Assembly (NCBI GenBank): GCA_902826935.1
Contig: CADEGR010000007.1
Span: 1-51,320, forward strand
Direction: 5' to 3'
DNA: 51,320 nt
DNA from: an uncultured Alphaproteobacteria bacterium
GTDB taxonomy: Bacteria; Pseudomonadota; Alphaproteobacteria; Geminicoccales; Geminicoccaceae
Position numbers and translations under genes: made by a program. This document shows positions 1 through 8,482 of the stretch, in pieces. Within the stretch, counting starts at the first letter, position 1. Every line of letters begins with the position of its first letter. The notes beneath the pieces are model-generated. The model was not told where the DNA came from and made no database searches. It saw only the letters and a list, made by a program, of their open reading frames with translations.

Positions 1-1
1 G

Positions 2-72
2 GACGGCATAGCCGTCGTCGCGCGCGGGCGCGTGAGCCTCTACGAGCCGCGCGGCCGCTCCTTGCCCGACTG
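2..72 (+). other. Possible 3' end of an unidentified gene entering from the left
   Basis: An open frame enters from outside the window and stops at the TGA at 70-72, reading [16 protein letters not shown] and then a few more residues. The composition looks coding, but I cannot assign a family; a loose resemblance to exonuclease III-type sequence is not enough to name it. It overlaps the broken mtgA on the other strand. The breakpoint of mtgA lies near position 42, so bases 1-42 may belong to a different gene brought next to mtgA by rearrangement or mis-assembly. Confidence 0.2.
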
Positions 73-420
73 ATAGGCCTCGTAGACGCTGCCGAGAGCT
101 TCCCAATCAAAGCCGCCATGCTCGCAAAAGCGGTTGTCCTCGGCGGCGATGACCGCGTCTGCCAGCGCCGGCGCGATCTCATCCAACGGACGCCAGGTTT
201 GCTGCAACCCCTCGCCCTGAGCCAAGCGGATCAGCATCAGCGGCGTGACCGGCGGCGGCGCCACCCGATAGATCAGCAACAAGAGCGGTGGGCCTGCGAG
301 CGCCAGCACCAGGATGACGAGGACGCTGCGCCCCAGCATGCGCCACCAGCTGCGCTTGCCGGCAGGCGTCTCGCCAGGTGCTGCGCCGCCCGTTCGCCCG
401 CGCCAGCTGCGCTCCGGCAT
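40..420 (-). pseudogene. mtgA: Truncated monofunctional peptidoglycan transglycosylase (MtgA N-terminal part)
   Basis: MtgA polymerises lipid II glycan strands at the inner membrane. This 126-residue frame has a basic cytoplasmic start, one transmembrane segment (about residues 29-51), then [16 protein letters not shown] and [20 protein letters not shown], which carries the catalytic Glu region of family GT51. The family is normally about 230 residues. Here the frame stops right after ERPRGS, exactly where the next conserved block (STISQQ-type) should begin. None of the three minus-strand frames in the remaining 42 bases contains that block, so a simple frameshift inside the window does not restore it. 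I infer a truncation or rearrangement; an assembly join cannot be excluded this close to the edge. Confidence 0.6.
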
Positions 421-432
421 GATAGCCAGCGG

Positions 433-1392
433 CTAGGTGCCAGCCCGCGCTACAAAAGCCTCGGCGAGCAGGCAGAGAATCTCGAACATCATCGTCGCAC
501 CGGTCAAAGCGGTGAGGCCGCTCGGATCGAAGGGCGGCGAGACCTCGACCACATCACCGCCGACGAAATCGACGCCGCGCAGGCCACGCAGCAGCAGCTG
601 CACCTCCAAGGTTGTGAAGCCACCAACCTCGGGCGTGCCGGTCCCGGGTGCATAGGCCGGATCGAGGCTGTCGATGTCGAAGCTGAGATAGGTCGGTCCG
701 TCGCCTACGACTTGCCGCGCTTCGGCAATGACCCGCTCGATGCCGAGCTGGTACACCTCGTGCATGTAGAGCACCCGCATGCCCGATTCGTGGCTCAGCC
801 GCCAGATGTCGAGGTCGTTGATCCCGCCGCGGATGCCGATCTGGATGGTGCGCTTGGGATCGAGCAGCCCCTCTTCGAGCGCCCGCGCGAACGGCGCGCC
901 GTGGTGGAAGTTCGAGCCCAGATAGTTCGATCCAGTATCGCAATGGGCATCGATATGCACCATCCCGACCGGGCGCTCGGCGGCCAGCGCGCGCAAGATC
1001 GGCAGCGAGATCGAATGGTCGCCGCCGGCCGAGAGCGGTACGATGCCGGCGGCCTGGATCGGCCGATAGAAAGCCTCGATCTCGGCTAAGGCGCTCTCCA
1101 GAGCAAACGGGCGCTCGACCCAGGCGTCGCCCAAATCGGCAATCCGGCAGAGCTCATAGGGGCTGACCTTGGTCGCCTGGTTGAACCGACGCATCAGCGA
1201 AGACTGGTTGCGCAGCTCGCGCGGCCCATGCCTGGTGCCGGTCCGATTGGTCACGCCGCCATCGAAGGGGACCCCAATCATCCCGATATCGACCGCGCTC
1301 AGATCCTCCGCATAAGGTGCGCGCATGAAGGTCGGCAGGCCGGTGTAGCGCGGCCGGTTCATGGGGTTCTCGAACTCGGGTGACCTCGCCAT
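433..1392 (-). CDS. Agmatinase-family ureohydrolase
   Basis: This 319-residue protein belongs to the arginase/agmatinase superfamily, binuclear Mn (or Ni) enzymes that hydrolyse a guanidino group to urea. All metal ligands are visible: GGDHS (H126), HIDAHCDT (D148, H150, D152) and SFDIDSLDP (D239, D241). The length is usual for the family. A GGAGAG sequence about 8 bases ahead supports the ATG at 1392. The substrate cannot be read from the sequence: agmatine, guanidinobutyrate and, as shown for some relatives, free guanidine are all possible. The neighbours (mtgA, yciB) give no clue. The family call is secure; 'agmatinase' is only the default name. Confidence 0.85.
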   Translation of the reverse strand: MARSPEFENPMNRPRYTGLPTFMRAPYAEDLSAVDIGMIGVPFDGGVTNRTGTRHGPRELRNQSSLMRRFNQATKVSPYELCRIADLGDAWVERPFALESALAEIEAFYRPIQAAGIVPLSAGGDHSISLPILRALAAERPVGMVHIDAHCDTGSNYLGSNFHHGAPFARALEEGLLDPKRTIQIGIRGGINDLDIWRLSHESGMRVLYMHEVYQLGIERVIAEARQVVGDGPTYLSFDIDSLDPAYAPGTGTPEVGGFTTLEVQLLLRGLRGVDFVGGDVVEVSPPFDPSGLTALTGATMMFEILCLLAEAFVARAGT

Positions 1393-1477
1393 GCTGCGGC
1401 TCTCCGGCTTGACCTAGGGGGCTCGTCTGCTCGATCGGATGATGGCGCCTGGATCCTGGTTGGAACAACCTGCTGAG

Positions 1478-2077
1478 CTAACGTTCGGGCGGCACGCCGG
1501 GGCTCGGCTCGGCCTCGGGCACGGCATGGCGATTGATGAACGGGATCTGCGCCATGATGAAGACGACGGTGAGCGCCATGATGCCGAACACCTTGAAGGT
1601 CACCCAGACATCCGTCGTCTGGGTGCGCCAGACCAGCTCGTTGAGCAACGCCATGGCAAAGAAGAACAGCGCGTAGCGCAAAGTCAGCTGGCGCCAGCCA
1701 GCGTCGGACATGGCCGGCATGACCTGGCCGAGCAGCCGCTTGAGCAGCGGCCGACCGGACGCCAGCGCCGCCAGCAGAATGCAGCCGAAGACCGCCTGCA
1801 CGATGGTCGGCTTCATCTTGATGAAGGTCTCGTCATGCAACCAAAGGGTGAGACCACCGAAGATCGATACCACTGCCGCCGTGATCAGCGGCATGATCGG
1901 GACGCGGCGCTCGATCAGCCAGGCCAGACCGGCGGTGACCAGGCTCGCGACGATGATCGTGGCGGTGGCGGCCATAAGGCCGGATAGCAGATAGGCCAGC
2001 AGGAACAGGACCAGCGGCCCGTAGTCGGTGGCCGGTCTGAGCCAGGCTGGCGGCTGCTCGGCGGATGCTCGGATCAA
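1478..2077 (-). CDS. yciB: Inner membrane septation protein A (YciB/IspZ)
   Basis: A 199-residue integral membrane protein with about five hydrophobic segments. It carries the family hallmark GGLTLWLHDETFIKMKPT near the middle and a conserved C-terminal stretch with DVWVTFKVFG. YciB proteins contribute to cell-envelope integrity and septation; the biochemical activity is unknown. The start appears to be TTG at 2077, with an AAAGG sequence about 9 bases upstream. In many alphaproteobacteria this gene lies next to ftsY, but here ftsY is some 14 kb away, which suggests local reshuffling. Confidence 0.9.
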   Translation of the reverse strand: MIRASAEQPPAWLRPATDYGPLVLFLLAYLLSGLMAATATIIVASLVTAGLAWLIERRVPIMPLITAAVVSIFGGLTLWLHDETFIKMKPTIVQAVFGCILLAALASGRPLLKRLLGQVMPAMSDAGWRQLTLRYALFFFAMALLNELVWRTQTTDVWVTFKVFGIMALTVVFIMAQIPFINRHAVPEAEPSPGVPPER

Positions 2078-2454
2078 GCTTAGAAACCTTTGCAGTTAAG
2101 GGTAGCCGCGCAAGGTGGCGCTGGCGCCGCCAAGCCTATGGCCATTCTTTGCGAAACTAGCGCGCGTCATGCTGCAAATCCATGTCGATCCGGCGACCTC
2201 TCGCGTCGAGCGCGACTAAGCTGCAGGTAATTTGTGCAAAGTTGATAAAGCTCGCATTTTTCCGCCGATGCGCTATTCAAGCCGGCGATTTGCGGCTAGT
2301 TTCGTGGGCTTTCTTGCTGGACGGTTGTATTGGATCTGCAAGCTGACTGCGGCGGCCGGTCCGGCCGGCCGTTCATCGATGCCAATGTCGCAACCTGTCC
2401 CGACGCCAACCCGGCCGGAGCTGGCCGGCCGTGGTCCGAAGCGGGGAGCACAGC
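2078..2454. other. Divergent intergenic region between yciB and the SbcD-like operon
   Basis: About 377 bases with no convincing gene. A plus-strand open frame from 2232 has no family resemblance and overlaps the real downstream gene. The stretch contains G+C-rich self-complementary sequence around 2105-2135 and 2352-2372. It must hold the promoters of both divergent transcription units, but I cannot place a convincing -35/-10 pair. Confidence 0.5.
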
Positions 2455-3600
2455 GTGCGCTTGATCCACACTGCGGACTGGCAGATCGGCAAGGTGTTTC
2501 GTTTCGTCGACGAAGTCACCATGCACGTCCTGCAGGAAGCGAGGCTCGATGCGATCGCCACGATCGGCCGCCTGGCGATGCAGCATGGGGTCGGCGTCGT
2601 GCTGGTGGCCGGCGATATCTATGACAAGGAAACGCTGAGCAACCATACCTTGGCGCAGCCCTTGGAGCGGATGCGCGCCTGGCCGCGGGTCAATTGGCAC
2701 ATGATCCCCGGCAATCACGACCCGCATCGCCCGAACGGCGTGTGGGAGCGGGTCCTGAGCTTGGGCGTGCCCGACAATGTCCATGTCCAGCTGAGCCCGG
2801 CGCCCTACCGGCTCGAGGACGGCTTTGCCTATCTGCTGCCGGCACCCTTGCGTCTGAGCCGCGGCCTGGGCGATCCAACCTTGTGGATGGACACGGCGCC
2901 GACGCCCGACGGTGCCATCCGGATCGGCTTGGCCCATGGCTCGATCGCCGATTTTGGTGGCAGCTCAGGCGGCCAGCCCAACGTGATCTCCCCCTTGCGG
3001 GCCGCTGATGCCGAGCTGGCCTATCTGGCGCTGGGCGACTGGCATGGCTGTCGCCAGGTCAACCAGCGCTCCTGGTATGCCGGCACCCCCGAGCCCGATC
3101 AGTTTGGTCAGGTGGATAGCGGCCAAGCCCTCCTGGTCACCATTGACGCGCCACGCGCCACGCCGACTATCAAATCGCTGCAGGTCGGACGCTATCGCTG
3201 GCGCCAGGAGCAGGCGACGGTCCATGGCCAGGCGGACGTCGATCGGTTGGTGGCGCGGTTGCGCAACGCGGATGACGAGCCCTCGCGGGCGCTGCTCGAT
3301 CTCAAGGTGGACGGCACGCTATCGCTGGCCGATCGCGAGCATTTCGAGCGCATGATCAACCAATCGCTGCGCGCGGCTCTCTGCCATCTGCGGCTGGACG
3401 ATCAGCAGCTGCTTCTGACGCCATCGCTTGACGACCTGGACGGGATCGCCCGCCATGGCGTGATCCGTGCTGCCGCCGAGCGGCTGAAGGCCCTGGTGGA
3501 GGCCGGACCCGAAGACCAACGGCCGATCGCCGAGCTGGCGCTGGTCAAGCTGTATCTGGAGAGCCGCAAGCTCGGCGCCATGCCGGGGATCCCGACATGA
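2455..3600 (+). CDS. SbcD/YhaO-like DNA repair metallophosphoesterase
   Basis: A calcineurin-type phosphoesterase resembling the nuclease subunit of Mre11/SbcD-type complexes. The motifs appear in order: HTADWQIG (motif I), GDIYD, PGNHDPH, LAHGSI and a late GDWHG with SWYAGTPEPDQF. I chose GTG 2455 because GGGGAG lies 6 bases upstream and the protein then starts VRLIHTADW as in relatives; an upstream GTG at 2431 would add eight unconserved residues. The stop overlaps the next start (ATGA), so nuclease and ATPase are translationally coupled, as expected for a two-subunit complex. The C-terminal third is a capping/helical region of unclear homology. Confidence 0.85.
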   Translation: MRLIHTADWQIGKVFRFVDEVTMHVLQEARLDAIATIGRLAMQHGVGVVLVAGDIYDKETLSNHTLAQPLERMRAWPRVNWHMIPGNHDPHRPNGVWERVLSLGVPDNVHVQLSPAPYRLEDGFAYLLPAPLRLSRGLGDPTLWMDTAPTPDGAIRIGLAHGSIADFGGSSGGQPNVISPLRAADAELAYLALGDWHGCRQVNQRSWYAGTPEPDQFGQVDSGQALLVTIDAPRATPTIKSLQVGRYRWRQEQATVHGQADVDRLVARLRNADDEPSRALLDLKVDGTLSLADREHFERMINQSLRAALCHLRLDDQQLLLTPSLDDLDGIARHGVIRAAAERLKALVEAGPEDQRPIAELALVKLYLESRKLGAMPGIPT

Positions 3601-6029
3601 GGCTGCGCGCGCTCGAGATCGAGCAGTTGCGGAAGTTCCATGCGCCGGTCCGGGTGAGCGGCCTGGAAGACGGCCTGAACCTGATTGCTGGCCCCAACGA
3701 AATGGGCAAGTCGACACTGGTGACGGCGCTTTGGACCGTGCTGTTCGAGCGGCACCGCGCCAATACCTCGGCGGTCCGGAGCCTGCAGCCCAACATGGTC
3801 GAGGGGGCTGCCCCCCGCATCACGCTCGACTTCGAGCTGGAGGGTCAAGCCTACCGCATCGAGAAGCGCTTTCTCCGCCGTCCAAGTGCGGTCCTCACCT
3901 TGCCGGATGGCCAGCGGGTCGAGGGCGATGCCGCCGAAGCTAGGCTGCAGCAGCTGCTGGGGCTCGAAGTTGCCGGCAGTGGCAAGACCGACGTGGCAGC
4001 GCCGGGCCATTGGGCGGTCCTTTGGGTGGCGCAGACGCAATCTTTCGTCCAGGCGACCATCAATCCAAGCGCCCGCAATGCCCTCCAGCTGCGCCTCGAG
4101 GCCGAATTCGATGCTCTTACCGGCCGCGCCGCAAGCGACCGGATGCAGAGCGCGATCGAGACCAGCCTCTACAGCCTGGTCGATCGCCGCCTCGGCCGAC
4201 CCAAGGGCCGCTACAAGGACATCGAGGATCGCCTGACCGAGCTCGCGACCTCGATCGCCGCCCATGAGCAGGCCGAGCAGTCGATCGAAGGCGAGGCCAA
4301 GGAGCTCCGCGCGCTGCAAAAGCGGCTGGAGGAGCGGAGCGCCGAGCAGGCGCTGGCGCGTGAGGAGGTCGAGCTCGAGCAGCTGCAGGCGCGTCGCCAG
4401 ACGCTGGCCGAGCTGGCCGGTTCGCTGCGCGAGGCGGAGGCTGGGGCGAAGCTGGCCCGATACGAGCTGGATCGGCTCGAAACGGCGCTGCATCGGCGCG
4501 ACCACGTGGTCGATCAGATTGCCTCGATGCGCAAGGGCCAGGCCGAGGCGACCGAGGCTGAGGCAGCTGCCGAGCAGGAGCTTGCCCGCCTGCTCAAAGC
4601 CACGGACGAAGCACGCCGGCAGATCAGCCAAATCAGCGCCCAGCGGGCGCAGCTCGATCGGCAGCACAAGCTGCTGTGCCGGCTGCAGCGGGTGATCGAT
4701 CAGCGCGACCGGTGCCGCTCAGTGCTGGAAGCGGTCGCCACCGAGCTGCAGCTGGAGCTTGAGCCCGCCGCCTATGGCCGGGTTCGCCTGAATGGCGCGC
4801 CGGTCAGCGCTGATCTGCGCGCGCTCAAGCTGGTCGAGCCGGTCGACATTGCGATCGAGGGCGTCGGCCAGATCAAGCTGCGGCCGTTCCTGCCTGATGC
4901 CGAGCGGTTGCGGCGGCAGCAAAGCGAGGCTGAGCAGGCGCTGACCAGGCTCTGGCTGGAGCTGCGCGCGGCGGGCAGCGGCGACGCCCAGGCGGTGGCC
5001 CCGCAAGAGGTCAGCGGCCAGCGGATTGACGTGCTGATCGGCCGGGCCGAGCAGCGCATCGACGCGATCGATTCACAATCGGAGGCGGCACGCCGGCAGC
5101 TCGATCAGCTGCACGATCAGACCCAGCGGCAGCTCGGCAAGCAGGAGCAGTCGCGGCTGCGCCTGGAGCACTGCGCGCAGGAGGTGGAGCGGCTGCTGGA
5201 GGATCAGGCGAGCCTGCCAACCCTCGATCTGGCGACCGAGCTGGGTGCTGCCAAACGAGCGCTGGCGGCCGCGCTGCGCAACCGGGAGCAGCTGGAGTTG
5301 CAGATTGGTGGCGATGCCGTCCAGGAGCTGGCCGAGCTCGAGCAACGCCAGGAGCAGCTGCTCAAGACGATCGAGGAGCGCACCAAGGCGATCCATGAAT
5401 TGCATGTGGCCATCGAAGGCTTGCGCACGCGGGTGCAGCTGCAGGCGGGCGAAGGGGTCGGCGAGCGAATCGACCAGGCCCGCCGCCAGCAGGCGGAGCT
5501 CGAGCAGCAGCGTGCCCTGTGCGTCCGCGACGTCGCCGCGCTCGGCCTGTTGCGGGATGCGCTGCGAGCGGCCGAGCAGGACGCGCGCGACCATTACCTC
5601 CGGCCGATCATGGACCGCATCCAGCCCTATCTGCAGATCCTGATGCCGGGCGCCGAGCTGATGCTGGACGAGGAATTCCACGTCACCGCGATCCAGCGCG
5701 GCAATCGCTCCGACGAAGCCTTCGATCAACTGAGCGATGGCACCAAGGAGCAGATCGCCGTCCTGGCGCGCCTGGCCTTCGCCGAGATGCTGCGTGATCA
5801 GGGCTTGCCGGCGCTCGTGATCCTGGATGATGCCCTGGTGTTCGCCGACGACCAACGGCTGCGCACCATGTTCAAGGTGCTGGAGCGCGCCGCCGAGAAG
5901 CTGCAGATTCTGGTTCTGACCTGCCGCGAGCACCGCTTTACCGAGCTTGCGGCCAAGCCGGTGCGGATCGAGACCGACATTGCGGCCGTGCCCGACGATA
6001 GCAAGCCGCTGCTGACCGCGGCCGGATGA
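3597..6029 (+). CDS. SMC-like AAA ATPase, SbcC/YhaN family, without zinc hook
   Basis: An 810-residue partner of the preceding nuclease. The Walker A motif GPNEMGKST is at residues 32-40. Long Glu/Arg/Gln/Ala-rich coiled coils follow (about 195-370 and 430-640). The ABC-type signature LSDGTKE is near 712-718 and Walker B ALVILDD near 739-745. In Rad50/SbcC the coiled-coil apex is a CxxC zinc hook. Here no CxxC is visible; between the coils (about 375-430) is a short beta-rich stretch (ATELQLELEPAAYGRV to IEGVGQIKLRPF). This matches YhaN-like architecture better than classical SbcC. The probable role is ATP-gated DNA-end processing. It overlaps the next gene by ATGA. Confidence 0.8.
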   Translation: MRLRALEIEQLRKFHAPVRVSGLEDGLNLIAGPNEMGKSTLVTALWTVLFERHRANTSAVRSLQPNMVEGAAPRITLDFELEGQAYRIEKRFLRRPSAVLTLPDGQRVEGDAAEARLQQLLGLEVAGSGKTDVAAPGHWAVLWVAQTQSFVQATINPSARNALQLRLEAEFDALTGRAASDRMQSAIETSLYSLVDRRLGRPKGRYKDIEDRLTELATSIAAHEQAEQSIEGEAKELRALQKRLEERSAEQALAREEVELEQLQARRQTLAELAGSLREAEAGAKLARYELDRLETALHRRDHVVDQIASMRKGQAEATEAEAAAEQELARLLKATDEARRQISQISAQRAQLDRQHKLLCRLQRVIDQRDRCRSVLEAVATELQLELEPAAYGRVRLNGAPVSADLRALKLVEPVDIAIEGVGQIKLRPFLPDAERLRRQQSEAEQALTRLWLELRAAGSGDAQAVAPQEVSGQRIDVLIGRAEQRIDAIDSQSEAARRQLDQLHDQTQRQLGKQEQSRLRLEHCAQEVERLLEDQASLPTLDLATELGAAKRALAAALRNREQLELQIGGDAVQELAELEQRQEQLLKTIEERTKAIHELHVAIEGLRTRVQLQAGEGVGERIDQARRQQAELEQQRALCVRDVAALGLLRDALRAAEQDARDHYLRPIMDRIQPYLQILMPGAELMLDEEFHVTAIQRGNRSDEAFDQLSDGTKEQIAVLARLAFAEMLRDQGLPALVILDDALVFADDQRLRTMFKVLERAAEKLQILVLTCREHRFTELAAKPVRIETDIAAVPDDSKPLLTAAG

Positions 6030-6520
6030 CCGCTGCCGGCTGCGAAGCAGCTAGGCAGCCGACCTTGGCTTGGCGTGGTCTACGCATCCTGCTGCTGCTC
6101 TGGGCGGGCATGCTGCTCGGCATCTCGTTCTTCGCCATCCCCTTGCTGTTCGGCACGCCGACCCTGGATCGCCCGGTCGCGTTCGATGTCGTTCGCCATA
6201 TATTTCGGCCGTTTGTCTGGCTGCAGCTGGGCATCTTCGCTGCGCTCCTGCTGGGTGCGGCGATCGCCCGCCCTGGCCGGATGATCTGGTGGCTGCTGGC
6301 GCTGGTGGGCCTGGCGAGCCTTGTCCAGGCGCTCTGGCTGGTCCCGATCCTGGATGCCCGCACCAGCCTGATCCTGGCCGGTCAGGAGCCACCCGCTGGA
6401 CCCTGGCACCGCATCAATGAGATCCTGGAGGTCATGAAGGTGCTGGCGCTGCTGCTGGCCGCCTGGCGGGTCGAGAGCACCTGGAGCGCGCAGGCTTCCG
6501 GTGCAATTGCCAAAAATTGA
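6026..6520 (+). CDS. Small four-helix membrane protein of the SbcCD-like operon, function unknown
   Basis: A 164-residue protein with four clear hydrophobic segments (about residues 18-42, 62-82, 86-108 and 134-148) and a short polar tail. I recognise no specific family; the first helix and the FAIPLLFGTPTLDRP loop recall DUF4149-like membrane proteins, but weakly. The ATGA overlap with the ATPase gene shows it is the third gene of the same operon. A membrane partner is not usual for SbcCD; it might be an anchor or merely co-transcribed. Confidence 0.65.
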   Translation: MTAAGCEAARQPTLAWRGLRILLLLWAGMLLGISFFAIPLLFGTPTLDRPVAFDVVRHIFRPFVWLQLGIFAALLLGAAIARPGRMIWWLLALVGLASLVQALWLVPILDARTSLILAGQEPPAGPWHRINEILEVMKVLALLLAAWRVESTWSAQASGAIAKN

Positions 6521-6565
6521 CGCGCCCGGCATCATGCCGGGAAGCCTTGCAGCCGCGGACGTCGC

Positions 6566-8245
6566 ATGACCGATCATCACCCGCCTCGGACGGGCGGCCA
6601 GATCCTGGCCGACCAGCTTCGCATCCATGGCGTCGATCTCGCCTTTGGCGTGCCAGGTGAAAGCTACTTGGCCGTGCTCGACGCCCTACACGACAGCCCG
6701 ATCCGCTTCGTGATCTGCCGCCAGGAAGGCGGTGCTGCGATGATGGCGGAGGCTTACGGCAAGCTGACCGGTCGGCCGGGCGTGGCGCTGGTGACCCGTG
6801 GCCCCGGTGCGACCAATGCCGCGGCGGGCGTGCATATCGCACGCCAGGACTCGACGCCGATGCTCCTCTTCATCGGCCAGGTGGCGCGCGAGATGCGCTG
6901 GCGTGAAGCGTTCCAGGAGATCGACTACCGCCAAATGTACGGGTCGATCGCGAAATGGGTCTGCGAGATTGATGATCCGGCGCGCATCCCGGAGCTGATC
7001 GCGCGCGCCTTCCATACGGCCGTATCGGGCCGACCTGGGCCGGTGGTGGTGGCGCTGCCGGAGGACATGCTGACGGATACGGCCGCCTGCGCCGATGCGG
7101 CCCGCTATCAGGCGATCCAGGCCCACCCCGCAGCGGCCGCGATGGCAAGACTGGAGATGATGCTGGCTGCAGCGGAGCGGCCCTTCATGATCCTGGGCGG
7201 CGGCGGCTGGGACGCGGCAGCCTGTGCCGACATCCAGGCCTTCGCCGAGCGGTTCGCGCTGCCGGTCGGCGTGTCGTTCCGGCGGCAGGACTACTTCGAC
7301 AATCTGCATCCCTCCTACGCCGGCCATGTCGGCATCTCGGTGGCACCGCCTCTCAGCGACCGGGTTCGGGACGCGGACCTGCTGATCCTGGTCGGCACCC
7401 GCCTCGGTGAAGCTTCGAGCCGGAGCTACACGCTGCTCGATCTGCCGGAGCCGAAGCAGACGCTGGTCCACGTCCATCCGGGCGCGGAAGAGCTGGGCAT
7501 GGTGTACACGCCCGATCTGGCAATCAATGCCGGTGTCCGGGCTTTCGCGGCGGCAGCCCGCGGCTTGGTGCCATCGGGGGCTTTGCCCTGGCGTGGCGAG
7601 ACCGAGGTCGCGCATCGGCAGTTTCTGGATAGCTTGACGCCGCTGCGTGGTCCTGGCGCGCTCCAGTTCGGCGAGGTCGTGACCTGGCTGCGCAGCCATC
7701 TGCCGGAAGATGCCATCCTGACCAATGGCGCCGGCAACTACTGCGTCTGGGTCAATGGCTACTATGCCTATCGCCGCTACGGCACGCAGCTCGGCCCGAC
7801 CAGCGGCTCCATGGGCTATGGCACGCCGGCCGCGATCGCGGCGCAGCTGGTGCATCCCGATCGCAAGGTCATCGCCTTTGCCGGCGACGGCTGCTTCCTG
7901 ATGACCGGCCAGGAGCTGGCGACCGCCGCCCAGTATCGGCTGCCGATCATCTGGCTGATCGTCAACAATGGCATGTACGGCACCATCCGGATGCATCAGG
8001 AACGCGACTATCCGGGCCGGGTTTCGGGGACCGAATTGACCAATCCGGATTTTGCGGCCCTGGCGCGCGCCTATGGCGGCCACGGCGAAGTCGTCGAGCG
8101 GACCGAGGAGTTCGTGGGCGCTTTCCGCCGCGCCGAGGCAGCCGGTACCTTTGCTCTGCTCGATCTGCGGGTCGATCCGGAGGCGCTGACACCACGCTTT
8201 TCGATCGCCCAGATCCGCGCCGGCGCGCTGGCGCCCAAGCATTAG
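6566..8245 (+). CDS. Thiamine-diphosphate-dependent enzyme of the acetolactate synthase-like family
   Basis: This 559-residue protein has the three-domain ThDP fold: an N-terminal Pyr domain with the activating Glu (CRQEGG, E54) and RGPGATNAA; a central domain; and a C-terminal PP domain with GDGCFLM (about 439) through NNGMYG (about 467), the ThDP/Mg motif. It acts on a 2-oxo acid (decarboxylation or ligation). It lacks an adjacent regulatory subunit gene (ilvN), so a housekeeping acetolactate synthase is unlikely. Relatives include benzoylformate decarboxylase-type and glyoxylate carboligase-type enzymes. The nearby small protein and amidase suggest a catabolic set. The exact reaction is unknown. 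Confidence 0.8.
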   Translation: MTDHHPPRTGGQILADQLRIHGVDLAFGVPGESYLAVLDALHDSPIRFVICRQEGGAAMMAEAYGKLTGRPGVALVTRGPGATNAAAGVHIARQDSTPMLLFIGQVAREMRWREAFQEIDYRQMYGSIAKWVCEIDDPARIPELIARAFHTAVSGRPGPVVVALPEDMLTDTAACADAARYQAIQAHPAAAAMARLEMMLAAAERPFMILGGGGWDAAACADIQAFAERFALPVGVSFRRQDYFDNLHPSYAGHVGISVAPPLSDRVRDADLLILVGTRLGEASSRSYTLLDLPEPKQTLVHVHPGAEELGMVYTPDLAINAGVRAFAAAARGLVPSGALPWRGETEVAHRQFLDSLTPLRGPGALQFGEVVTWLRSHLPEDAILTNGAGNYCVWVNGYYAYRRYGTQLGPTSGSMGYGTPAAIAAQLVHPDRKVIAFAGDGCFLMTGQELATAAQYRLPIIWLIVNNGMYGTIRMHQERDYPGRVSGTELTNPDFAALARAYGGHGEVVERTEEFVGAFRRAEAAGTFALLDLRVDPEALTPRFSIAQIRAGALAPKH

Positions 8246-8269
8246 CGGGCGAGCCCACGGAGAGGCCCC

Positions 8270-8482
8270 TTGGCAGAATCGCCCCCGCCACTCGTTGAGC
8301 TTCGCAATCAGGTGCTTGCGGTCTTTGGACGGGATCTGTCAGCCGATCAGCTGGCACCTTATGCTGGTCGCCTGCCGACCATGATCAGAACGGTCCGTAT
8401 GCTGCAAAGCTGGGCGCCGCGGCTGCGGCCGATCGAGCCGCTCCTGGTGCCGACGATGTCGGACGAGCCCGTTGATGGCTGA
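8270..8482 (+). CDS. AtzG-like small subunit (DUF4089)
   Basis: A 70-residue protein starting at TTG 8270 with GGAGAGG four bases ahead. Its sequence (for example APYAGRLPTMIRTVRMLQSW) and its position directly before an AtzE-like amidase match the DUF4089/AtzG family. AtzG is the GatC-like small subunit of the 1-carboxybiuret hydrolase AtzEG in cyanuric acid degradation. The gene overlaps the amidase start, so the two are probably made as a complex. Whether the substrate here is carboxybiuret is not shown: no other cyanurate genes are in the window. Confidence 0.75.
   Translation: MAESPPPLVELRNQVLAVFGRDLSADQLAPYAGRLPTMIRTVRMLQSWAPRLRPIEPLLVPTMSDEPVDG

Noticed and set aside
2232-2624. Plus-strand open frame ahead of the SbcD-like gene
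   Set aside because: No family resemblance, overlaps the well-supported metallophosphoesterase in another frame, and has no clear ribosome site.
6686-8242. 518-residue minus-strand open frame
   Set aside because: Antisense to the ThDP enzyme gene, whose motifs are all intact on the plus strand. The same applies to the long frames at 22730-24295, 24891-26060 and 27149-28597.
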